NCBI GenBank assembly: GCA_037576195.1 | Contig: CM075103.1 | Span: forward strand, 21,762,001 to 21,826,000 | Length of the DNA: 64,000 nucleotides | Direction of reading: 5' to 3' | From: Phytoseiulus persimilis | Taxonomy: Eukaryota; Arthropoda; Arachnida; Mesostigmata; Phytoseiidae | In this document: in pieces, positions 9,663 to 18,664 of the stretch | Layout of the letters: the number at the start of each line of letters is the position of its first letter | How positions within the stretch are numbered: the stretch's first letter is position 1 | Notes under the pieces: generated by a model | Database searches by the model: none | Seen by the model: only the letters and a program-made list of their open reading frames with translations | Told to the model about the DNA's origin: nothing | Program-made: the position numbers and the translations under genes

Positions 9663-10706
9663 CTGGGCGGTTTTCGTCCATTAACGACGGATTTCGCTGA
9701 AAATTATACTGAGGCATCCCGACGTGGAGTGGAGTTTCCACAGCAAGTTTCAACCTCCGACGATCTTCCGTTCGCTAGAAGCAATGAAGTTAAGTCTTGG
9801 AAAAAAGAAACTTAGGATCGTTATATCTCGAGAACCAAGGGGGCTACAGCTCCGATCGACAACTTTTTGGAATGCTCTCGCCAAGGGCCATCTCTTGACG
9901 TCGCTTCTATGATTTTGGTACTCGAAGTGTCACTTCCCGGCGAGTGGCCACTCTGGTAAGTACCTTAAAATATAGTCTTAGGACTATGCTGGGGAAATAT
10001 CAGCGAGATCGAAGTGTTCCTTCCCTATTCATTTGATGAAAGTAGTATGTCGATCAGACCAGGGTTTTGCTCTGTCGCCTCGAAGCGTCACCGAAGCTGC
10101 CTGGAGCTCGCTGTACAACGTTGTTTCGAAGGAAGGGACCTTGGCACGCCTCGGAGACAAGAAGAAAATACACTGTTTCTTGCGTAGAGAATACTTCCCA
10201 CGAGCTCCTAGGTCGATCTGACCATACTTTTGAGGGTCTATGGAGGTGATTCCTAGGTCGACCTGACCATAACGCCTATCGCTCATGGGAAGTATCTTCT
10301 ACGCAAGAAACAGTGTATTTTCTTTATCAAATGAGTAGGGAAGGAACACTGCGATCTCGCTGATATTTCCCCAGCACTTAGGAGGGTCCCAGGACTATAT
10401 TTTAAGGTCCTTACCGGAGTGGCCACTCGCCGGGAAGTGACACTTCGAGTACCAAAATCATAGAAGCGACGTCAAGAGATGGCCCTTGGCGAGAGCATTC
10501 CAAAAAGTTGTCGATCGGCGCTGTAGCCTCCGTGGTTCTCGAGATATAACGATTTTAAGTTTTTCTTTTCAAGACTTAACTTCATTGTTTCTAGCGGCTG
10601 GGAGATCGCCGGAGGTTGAAACTTGTTGTGGTAGCTCCACTCCACGTCGGGATGCCTCAATGTGATTTTCAGCGAAATCCGTCACTAATGGACGAAAACC
10701 GCCCAG
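9663..10706. mobile_element. foldback element with roughly 420-base inverted arms
   Basis: The sequence 10283-10706 is the near-identical reverse complement of 9663-10042 plus 10156-10205. The outer ends are CTGGGCGGTTTTCG and its complement. The left arm is interrupted by about 113 bases (about 10043-10155) with no partner in the right arm. The loop (10206-10282) holds one and a half copies of the 45-base module. Differences between arms are mainly single bases and small indels, so the arms are quite similar. No transposase is encoded, and I could not find a clean target duplication. Open frames at 9396-9815, 9724-9912 and 10472-10660 are translations of the arms. Confidence 0.8.
10206..10275 (+). 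repeat. 45-base module in the foldback loop
   Basis: About one and a half units of the repeat whose core is CTGACCATACTTTT followed by GGTGATTCC and a GGTCGA. The same module occurs in the elements at 3437, about 14137 and 15999. Because 45 is divisible by three, the complement reads through as a 15-residue repeat without stops. Confidence 0.75.
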
Positions 10707-10885
10707 CAGTTCCTCGATGCATGGTAGAGGCAAACACTATCGGGGAAGAGACTATCGAATCGTTCGCCAATACAGTGGACTCCGCTCCATCAGATGATGG
10801 GAGCCAGACCCGGTTTGTTTGATTGAACGGACGATCTCATGCGACGGTTGATCAGATTTAGAATGAGCCCCGGCCGAAAGTTCAC

Positions 10886-13301
10886 TCAGCTGGTCGTCAA
10901 AGCAAGCTCTGGTTGCCGCCATTTCGGAGTCACTACGTCTTTCCCGATCTTCAGCGAGTCCAAGACCGTTCCCTGGGAGTGAGCGCATATGGTCAAGACT
11001 CGAAAGCTTCGCCATCCGGAACTCGATCCCAGTCGATTGGATGTTACTCCGAACCTTTCCATTGTTTGCCAAATCAAGTTCTCCCTCACGGAGAAATGAG
11101 AGATTGTGCCTAACAGAAAACTCACCTGAGGTACAGCTATTTGCTCCAGCTCGAAATGTGTCCTGTTGATAAAGTTCAATCTCGTGTAGGAGTAGAAGTC
11201 GGCAGTTCGGAAAGCGCTGATGTTCAGAGTATCGTTGCCAAACGGACTGAGGCCCTCGCGATTACCCTGGAGGAGGATTGACCGATGATGAGAACGACTC
11301 GGTAGAGGTGCGCTCCTTTCTTCGGAAGTCTCGGAGCTCACCGGGGAACCGGTGATGATGTGGATCGGGCTTGTGGGATTCATGTAAGAAGAGTCGCTCC
11401 TGTCAGAAACTTTGCCCCGATAGAGCGGCCACAGACGCTCGTACGAATGCTGATGCCCTGCCCAGTAGATGTCGACTCCGTACTTCTTCAGCAGAGGCTC
11501 AACAGGAAATTCTTGTGTGAACGGCAGGCCCGAGCGTAAAATGCTGTACGGAGCGGAACAATCGCGTATTTCTGAAAGGATCGACGCAGCAGTTTTGGCA
11601 TCCCTCTCTGCTGGAGGTGCCCTAGTGGTTAGATGGTATTCCACTGGGATTGTCGGAGGCTGGGAATACCCTTGTTTGTGCAGTACATGGGGCGATGGCC
11701 CATAAGGAAAATCCAAGGTCTTTTCTCTCGGTTTTCGGGGCGATTCGCTTCTTCTAAATCCTGAATCAGCCAGTTGTACTGTGTCTGGATTTGCTCGTGT
11801 CCGTATTGGAGGAAGAAGTAGACCTCAGTCGAGAAGAGAACGACGTGAACCGGACCAACGTTGAACGAATGGAAAAAGTTGTTTCGATGGTTCTGCTGCT
11901 TGTTCCACATTGAGAAACGTGCTCCGTAATTCGAAAAATTGCTGTTGAAATTCGGCAGAATCAAAAAGGGATTATGAGATCCAGAATGGACTGGATAGTG
12001 AGATTGCGACCCGCTCCCTCCGCTTGAGTTTGTTTGATCCGATGCACTCACTAGTGATTCTCGTGGTTACCCGGGCAGACCTGATACGGCACGTAAGCTG
12101 CGATCGGTTCGATCTGTCTCATGAATTCGTCCGCGCGGCGCGCGTTGTCCTGGAACGCGGATATCCCGGAGTAATCACATTCGTCCCCTGATCTGATCAA
12201 GGATGGTTGGTGTAAAAGGCCGAGTCCACATGCTCACGTCCGCCATGTCGTAGGCGAAATCGCCGACGTGTATCACCGCATCTATCGCCGAAGTTTGCAC
12301 TTCTTCCTCGAGAAAAGATATGGCCTGTCCGTTCGTGTTGCCCATATCACCATAGATGAGGAACTTCGGGTGGAAATCACCACCGTTCGGTAAAGTCTTG
12401 AAGGTGAAAACATCGCTCCATCCGACACTAGGGTCGCCACAGTGGTAGCCTGGAGAAATTGTGTTTTTCACTGTCATTGATCGCTCCAAACGATGGCCTA
12501 GAAATTTTCTGCGAGAAAATCCGTTCACTCACGATAGTAGGTTCCCGGAAGGAGGCCAATGAGCTTCACTCGATGAGTGTAGATTTTTCGTCGCTCGCTT
12601 CCGAAATCCTCGTAAATCTCCATGTTCCCAAACCTCCTTTCGCGGAGTTCGCGATCGCAAGTCGAATCTGAGCCAAGCTCAACGACCGAGAAGTTTGTTG
12701 GTGATAGAGTAACCCATGTGACTATGATTTCGGTTTCTTCGGCTGCAGAAGCCGAGAAAATAGAGTTAGGAGTTGCGTGTAGACGAAGGTCATAGAACGA
12801 GGGATCTTCGGCTCTGAGACTTCATTTGAGGGACAGGCTCAGATCAAGTAGTCATTCTGAACGGATCCGTGCATTCTGGATGACTCCATATCTGTTTCTG
12901 AGCCGGAGTTTGAAGGGAGATGCTCCAACAAGCTATTGCCAATTTGCCAACTGTCCAGGCACAGCGATGAAGGAGTATCTTAGATGATAGATGGAGGAAC
13001 GAATGGAGGCTAGAGCTGATGGAAGTGACAGGATATTTAATGAGCATAAATAATAATACAACGATGAATGAATACATAGAATGATGATGACACATGAGAA
13101 TGTTTTGAACAGGAATAAAACACTTTCTTATTCTCCTAGATTTCCAGATTCCCAAAAATCTCGGACCCTGACAGCCAGGAACTCACCCCCGAAACTGAGA
13201 TGGACCTGTTCAGGTTGGAGGTAGTCTACATCAGTCGTCGAAAGCGAGAACGAGCTCGCTAGGAAGAACGAGAACCATGAAAGCTTCAGGCACAGCCTCA
13301 T
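10886..13301 (-). CDS. ACP7: purple acid phosphatase, ACP7/PAPL type, secreted
   Basis: Eight exons read leftwards, 13301-13187, 12742-12533, 12449-12238, 12149-12052, 11941-11670, 11571-11342, 11266-11126 and 10972-10886, give 454 residues. The enzyme is a binuclear-metal acid phosphohydrolase of the metallophosphoesterase superfamily. Residues 1-22 form a signal peptide (LSWFSFFLASSF), so it is probably secreted or lysosomal. PEQVHLSFG opens the N-terminal fibronectin-like domain, which includes VTWVTLSP. All five metal-binding blocks are visible: YGDMG (about residue 135), GDFAYD (about 170), PGNHE (about 207), MGHRP (about 290) and GHQHSYER (about 341). The C-terminal part has HIITGS and YTRL as in animal ACP7. 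Length is close to the family norm of about 440. Introns are 69-444 bases and all GT-AG. A foldback element starts 180 bases beyond the stop. I saw no poly(A) signal in that gap. Confidence 0.92.
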
Positions 13302-14136
13302 GGTCAGCGGGACCGCGGATGAGTTCAGTTAGTCGAGAAGCCGGTGCGGATATGGACTTCAGTCGAAACTCTAAATTCCACGATAACGCCCGTGCGAGTG
13401 AGGTTGATCCCAACTCTGGAAAGAGCTAATCCTTAATCTGTTTGGAGAGCTCAAGTTTTCTCGCGAGAATCGTGTCTAACAGTACAATGCCGGGAGGAGG
13501 ATCCATCTTGTGTCGCAATATGGCGCAGCGCAGAATCGAGAGTTTTCTGTTTTCCAGGCAAAGAAGTGGCGACTTCGTCTTGGGTACTGTCCCCGGGAGA
13601 GCACGCATGTGGGAGTCGAAGGACGCGTCGGTGGAGGATCTATCGATCGCTATAATAGTTTTCGGAATGGGCTCAAGCAGATTATTCGACGCATTCAAAA
13701 AATGATAAAAGAGTAGAAATCAGCTTCTTGAAGGGTAGGAGGGTCGAACTCTCAGCAGTTCCTCGAAACGGGGATCGCGCGAGATTCGGGATCTATGGAC
13801 CGAGCTTCCGGGCCAGCCACCGATTCCTGGAATCGTGTTCTCCCTGCTCAATAGCTCCAACTCGCTTCCGAGCATGCATTCCTTATGGGATAATATTCCA
13901 GTGAGAAAAACACTCATTCTGGGAGTCAGAAATCTTAACCTCCAGATCCCAAGCAAGAGAGCAACGCGAGATCACGAGTTACCATCCCTCATAACGAAGT
14001 CGTCGAATCCGCTCGGAACGCAATTGTGCGCCAACCATGCTTTCTGTCATATCATTTGATGGCGGCGATCCTGAAGATGTCGTGGGAGCTCGAATCCATT
14101 TCATAGAGCCAGGATTCTACCCTAAAAGCCCGCGTA
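13302..14136. other. intergenic upstream of ACP7, no gene supported
   Basis: This should contain the ACP7 promoter next to 13301. Frames at 13426-13698 (minus), 13442-13705 (plus) and 13835-14059 (plus) are under 92 codons and have no recognisable domain. Confidence 0.35.
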
Positions 14137-14240
14137 TAACGAACCCCTCAGGTGACGAACCCCTCTGATAACGAACCCCGTCTGATAACGAACCCCTCAG
14201 ATAACGGACTCCTCAGATACCGAACCCCTCAGATAACGTT
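14137..14240 (+). repeat. tandem array of a 17-18 base unit, core AACGAACCCCTC
   Basis: Six to seven imperfect units with the core AACGAACCCCTC, separated by agATA or tgATA. Inverted copies lie near 14657-14735. Confidence 0.75.
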
Positions 14241-14735
14241 CTTCCGGGGTTCTACGGGGCTAATACCGGGATCAATCTCACCATACTTCTGGGGTAGCGT
14301 ATGGAGGCGTTTCCGGGGTCCATGTGACCATACTTTTGGGGGGTCCATGATCAATTTTCCACGGCTAATTGGTTTCTCCAACTGAAAACCCTTGTTTGGT
14401 TGTATCATAGCCTGCAGGCGTGCAGCTGCAATCCCGTCGTCTGAGGAGTCTGTTCTTTGAAGGATTCCTGCATTCTGGCCAATGGTACTCTGGAGCAGCT
14501 CCCGTGGACTCCTGGAAATGTGGTCAAGTCGAGCTCGGAATCACCTCCATGGACTTTGAGGAGTATAGTCCACTCGACCTAGTAGTCACCTCCATGGACC
14601 CTGAGAAGTATAGTCAGATCGACCTCACTTTGAATTCTTCGAATTTTCATTCACATCATTCGGGCTGAGGGGTCCGTTGTCTGAGGGATAATTTGGTGAA
14701 ATGAAGGGTCCGTTATCTGAGGTATTTTGGAGTAA
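14137..14735. mobile_element. foldback-like element with inverted arrays of a 17-18 base repeat
   Basis: The left side (14137-14240) is a tandem array of six to seven degenerate copies of ATAACGAACCCCTCAG. The right side (about 14657-14735) has two to three copies in the opposite orientation (CTGAGGGGTCCGTTATC-like). Inside each array lie 45-base modules, plus orientation at about 14262-14360 and minus orientation at about 14518-14632. The whole is therefore a palindrome of two nested repeat types. No coding region or target duplication is evident, and the outer ends are approximate. The minus-strand arrays read as a Gly-Ile-Thr-Ser-Met-Asp-type 15-residue repeat. Confidence 0.65.
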
Positions 14736-15540
14736 TTGTGTCGACCGTGGAAGATTGAAGCATCTCAGGGAGAGCACAATTCTGCACGCGAGAATCCACA
14801 GCCGAGAACTCGGAACAACCACGCAATGCTTGGTCTGAGATCTCGAATACCACAGCGAAAGCAAATCCTTTCAATGTACGCTACACGGGACCCCGTATTT
14901 CCAATGAGGGAGAACCGACTAGGATTATCAAGTCGCATCTGATTCTATGACGTGGATTCATATATTCGATGTCATGACATTATCCTCCAAATCGTCTGCA
15001 CTCGGAAGTCGTCCGCCAAGTCCTCTTTTCAGTCTTGCGAGCGCTATCGCTCTAGGGAGGGGTCTAGCCGGTTGGTTTTAATCCTTTTCCGTTACCTAGA
15101 TTCAAATCTATTAACATTGAATAAAGATAGTCCATTCAAATCCGCATGGTAAAGAGCAAGATCTCGAGAACCGACGATTTTTTGGAAAGCTCTCTCTTTT
15201 CAATAAGTGATCGCATGATCTCAAAAGCATTAAAAATCGAGAGTTTCTCAATTTAGATAGTTTATACCCTTCCAGTGACCAGCCAAGAATCAGCGAAAAC
15301 CAGAATGCGACCCCGAGTGCCCTCTTCCTACTCAAGAAGTTTCATCCAAATCAAATCTTAGCCTTCGGAGTTATCGCTCCGAGTAGGTAACCGACCACAC
15401 CCCTCTTTCACTTTGGAGCCCGGGAATTCGTCCCAAACTCGCTTGAAACGTTTGAAATACTGCAAAAATCGCTGAGTCACGACCGGGAGGTTTTTTTCTC
15501 CTTCATTTTCTCTCCTGAGGGATCCTCAAGCCTCGAGATC
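14736..15540. other. gene-free stretch between transposon remnants
   Basis: No supportable gene. Near 15150 a short segment, ATCTCGAGAACC with TTTTTTGGAAAGC, resembles part of the foldback arm at about 9825-9870, so this stretch is probably old transposon debris. Confidence 0.35.
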
Positions 15541-15997
15541 GCTTTTCCCGATTGTTACACGGCATCGGCAAACGATGCGACGATCGTGAGGGCTGTCTTG
15601 AGGTACCCCGCTCTCCTGTCCCTCCTGAGACCGAACGCTTTGTTCGTCGACCGTGGATTCAGAGACTCCGTGGACTTCATGCAAAGTCTCGGATTCCAAG
15701 TTCTCATGCCAGCCATGGAAGGGGAAAGGGAGCAGTTGCCGCATAACGAAGCCAACGACTTCCGCTTGGTGACGAAGATCCGTTGGATTGTTGAAGCAGT
15801 ACACGGCCGAATCTCTGAACGGTTCAAACTCCTACGCAACGCTCGGGAGCAAGATGCTCCCAGAAGTCAAAACCATCTGCCGAATCTTTGGGTATCTAGA
15901 AAATACCGTTGTACCGTACCGGTTCTCGAGAGATAACGATTTCAAGTTTGCTCTTGACCATGCGGATTTAAATGAACTATTTTTTATTGATGTTAAT
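15541..15997 (+). pseudogene. broken DDE transposase fragment (DDE_Tnp_4 / Harbinger-ISL2EU-like)
   Basis: A plus-strand frame from about 15541 to 15840 shows the three parts of a DDE catalytic core: SANDATI (first Asp), LFVDRGFRD (second Asp) and RWIVEAVHGR (Glu), with MPAMEGE, QLPHNEAN and VTK between the last two, as in DDE_Tnp_4 endonucleases. These cut DNA ends for cut-and-paste transposition. After FKLLRN the reading continues in another frame (PEVKTICRIFGYLENT), so there is at least one frameshift. The N-terminal DNA-binding part is absent. The right side is truncated by the long-inverted-repeat element starting at 15999. The exact subfamily is uncertain. Confidence 0.65.
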
Positions 15998-16027
15998 ATT
16001 GGGTGCGTGGAAGTTCTGAGCGCTAAA

Positions 16028-16703
16028 CTTTCGATTCCGCCGAAACTGAGATCATGACCCCCTGTTTTCTCTCCGCAATCTTGGAGTTCGACGAGAATGA
16101 AGCTGTTTCAAAAAGAAAAAAACGAGCGATTCGGCCGCTGCCAAGCAGAGATATCGGCCTCGGAAGTTTCGATTTTAAGCCCTCTCGATCTATGTTGAGT
16201 GGATAGGAAAAATATGGGCCTTCTCAAAGAACGCTCCCTCCTCACCCAGAGACGAGGCAATTTGAGGTGCCGCATAGCCCATCTTATAGCTGGGCTCAAG
16301 GCTTCGAAAACATGGCATCTGATCCAATTATGGTTCGCTGCAACCAGCACGGTTTCCCCTGGAAACACTTGGAAAGCCTGACATTGGATCATATGACATG
16401 TTCTTGAAACCTTGAACACGGCTATTGCATGTGCTATGCAGTATCTCAAACTGGGTCGTCTTTTGGGGGATATGGAGCATTTTTGTAGGAAGCCCACTTT
16501 TTTCCAAGGAAACAGGGGTCATAATCTTGGTTTCGCCGGGATCGAAGAATCGCGATTTTCCGATTCTGGACCCTTTCAGTTGAACCGTCGGTGTCAGCAG
16601 GCCGTTTGTCGAATCAGACAGTATCTGAAGGCTGACTAAATTCCACGTATTTTGAGCATTTTATAATCTGTCAGCGACTTCTGAGAGCGGAGTTATGAGC
16701 TGT
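16028..16703. mobile_element. palindromic element nested in the left arm of the larger element
   Basis: This segment is missing from the right arm of the 15999-18650 element, so it was probably inserted after that arm formed. Its own sequence folds back: about 16024-16340 pairs with about 16378-16555, for example TTTGAGGTGCCGCATAGCCC with the complement of GTGCTATGCAGTATCTCAAA. Arm identity is only moderate, so it is an old or diverged palindrome. The part from 16556 to 16703 has no partner. Open frames on both strands reflect the palindrome. Confidence 0.6.
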
Positions 16704-17289
16704 CAAAAGGGTCTCGGCAGTTCCTAGGCACTTTTGGCCTTGGGTCGGGGATTCGAATGAGATGTATTGTGGCGGATACCCCATCCCAAGAGAGCACTTT
16801 CTGTCCAGTCGGCGGGCTCCTAGCGGCCTTGGTTTTTTTTATGGCATGAAACATCTTCCGGACCGATGAAAACCGAGCGAGATTTGGGAACGTAGAATCA
16901 TAGAGCTCATCAAGAGATCAAGAGCTCAATCAGAGCTCATAGAAAGGGTTTTGGAAAGGTCGTGAATACAGCTTTCTGATGCATCCAGAGTTTTTTCACG
17001 ATCAATTTGAATACCTTCAAAAAGGCCATCTTTGAAGTGGATGTTTCTAACCCACGTCCTGGAGGTTGACCACTTTCTAGATTGTGTCATATCATGCCCC
17101 CCTTCAGTGCGAGCACAATGCGATAGACAGATCGAAAAAATATTTGGGGGGTCAAGGTTAAAAAACTAAAAACTGTCGTTGGTCACCCTGAATTCCTCGA
17201 ATTTCATGCTTAAACTCCAGAATATTTGATAGTAGAAGGCCCCGAACCAGGGAAAATCATATTCTGAGCCGTGGAACACACGGAATCAG

Positions 17290-17425
17290 CCGCCCGCACA
17301 CCCAAAACTTTGGTCAGATCGATCCCGGAATCACCCGCCCAGACCCCCAAAAGTATGGTCAGACTGTCCCCGGAATCACCCCCCCCCCCCCCGGCTTTTG
17401 AAAAGTATGGTCAGATTGATCCCGG
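17290..17425 (-). repeat. three reverse copies of the 45-base module
   Basis: Units have the core GTATGGTCAGA then TCCCGGAATCACC, reverse complement of the forward units at 17841-18055. A run of 14 C sits between the second and third unit. Confidence 0.8.
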
Positions 17426-17840
17426 ACGATGATGCCCGGATTTCTTGATGCTTTATTTTCATGCGCGCATGTGGCGTGGACTGCAGCATTCGAAGATAGT
17501 GGTGTGACTGTCCGAATGGGGCACGGACAGTGGGCTGCTGTTCGCATGTGGCCGCGTGCATCTTCTCCCTGTCTTTCGCCAGGCATGAGCCACGAATTCG
17601 GCTGCCGGCACCAGAGTCAACTGACCTCTTCATGCCATCTGGAGACGATACAGAGTCAGAGGACGATGGAACCAACACTTGAGGAGCGAGATTAAACGAA
17701 ACCGCTCGAGACCACCGAAAGTGTTCTCTTTTCTTGCTCAAGGTCGATTTCTCCGAGAGTTTCTCGGCTCATAACATGATTCTTTCTTGCTTCGGGCCTG
17801 ACACGGTCAGAGTTTTTGGAGTTTGTACGGGATCGACCAA

Positions 17841-18065
17841 TCTGACCATACTTTTTAAAGGTCTGGAGGGGTTATTCCGGGACCGATCTGACCATTACTT
17901 TCCAAGTCTAGAGGGGTGGTTCCGGGACTAATGTGACCATACTTCTTAAAAGCTGGAGGGGTGATTCCGGGGACAGTCTGATCATACTTTTGGGGGTCTG
18001 GGCGGGTGATTCCGGAATCGATCTGACCAAACTTTGTGGTGTCTGGGCGGCTGATTCCGTGTGTT
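17841..18065 (+). repeat. five tandem copies of the 45-base module
   Basis: Units start at about 17841, 17887, 17932, 17977 and 18022, a spacing of 46, 45, 45 and 45 bases. The consensus starts TCTGACCATACTTTTGG and ends GGGTGATTCCGGGATCGA. Confidence 0.85.
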
Positions 18066-18664
18066 CCGCGGCTCAGAATATGATTTTCCCTGGCTCGGGG
18101 CCTTCTACTATCAAATATTCTGGAGTTTAAGCATGAAATTCGATGAAATAAGGGTGACCAACGACAGATTTTTAGTTTTTTAACCTTGACCCCCCGAATA
18201 TTTTTTCGGTCTGTTTATCGCATTGTGCTCGCACTGAAGGGGGGCATAATATGACACAATCCAGAAAGTGGTTAAATTCCAGGGAGTGGGTTAGGAACAT
18301 TCACTTTGAAGATGGTCATCTTGAAGTTATTTAAATTGATCATGGGAGAATTCCGAACTCCGCATCGGAAAGCTTGGTTCACGAGCTTTCCAAAACGCAC
18401 TTTATGAGCTCTGAACTCCTTCAGATAACGGAGATATGAGCATTTTAAGTCTCCAAATCTCGCTCGGTTTTCATCGGTCCAGAAGATGTTTCATGCTATG
18501 AAAAAAACAAGGCAGCTAGGAGCCCGCCGACTGGACAGAAAGTGTTCTCTTGGGATGGGGTATCCGCCACAATATATCTCGATCGAACCCCCGTACCAAG
18601 GCCGAAAGTGCCGAGACCCTTTAGCGCTCAGAACTCTTGCACGCACCCAATAGATTCAGATCTA

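Larger units (their letters stand above)
15999..18650. mobile_element. 2.65 kb long-inverted-repeat element with TA duplications
   Basis: The ends read TTGGGTGCGTG...GTTCTGAGCGCTAAA and its complement, and TA flanks both sides (15997-15998 and 18651-18652), as for Tc1/mariner-type elements. The right arm (about 17850-18650) pairs with the left arm (15999-16027 plus about 16704-17430). The left arm is split by a separate palindromic insertion at about 16028-16703. Both arms contain inner arrays of the 45-base module, three units in reverse at 17290-17425 and five units forward at 17841-18055. The centre (about 17430-17840) is unique and has no convincing gene. No transposase is present, so it would be non-autonomous. 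A 14-base C run (17379-17392) lies in the left array. Confidence 0.8.

Noticed and set aside
9396..9815. 139-codon plus-strand open frame
   Set aside because: Its second half is the arm of the foldback element, and the first half has no recognisable domain.
13426..13698. Minus-strand frame sharing the string GIVLLD with a minus frame at 8945-9217
   Set aside because: The shared stretch is too short; the 8945-9217 frame is antisense to the MBT repeat 4 remnant.
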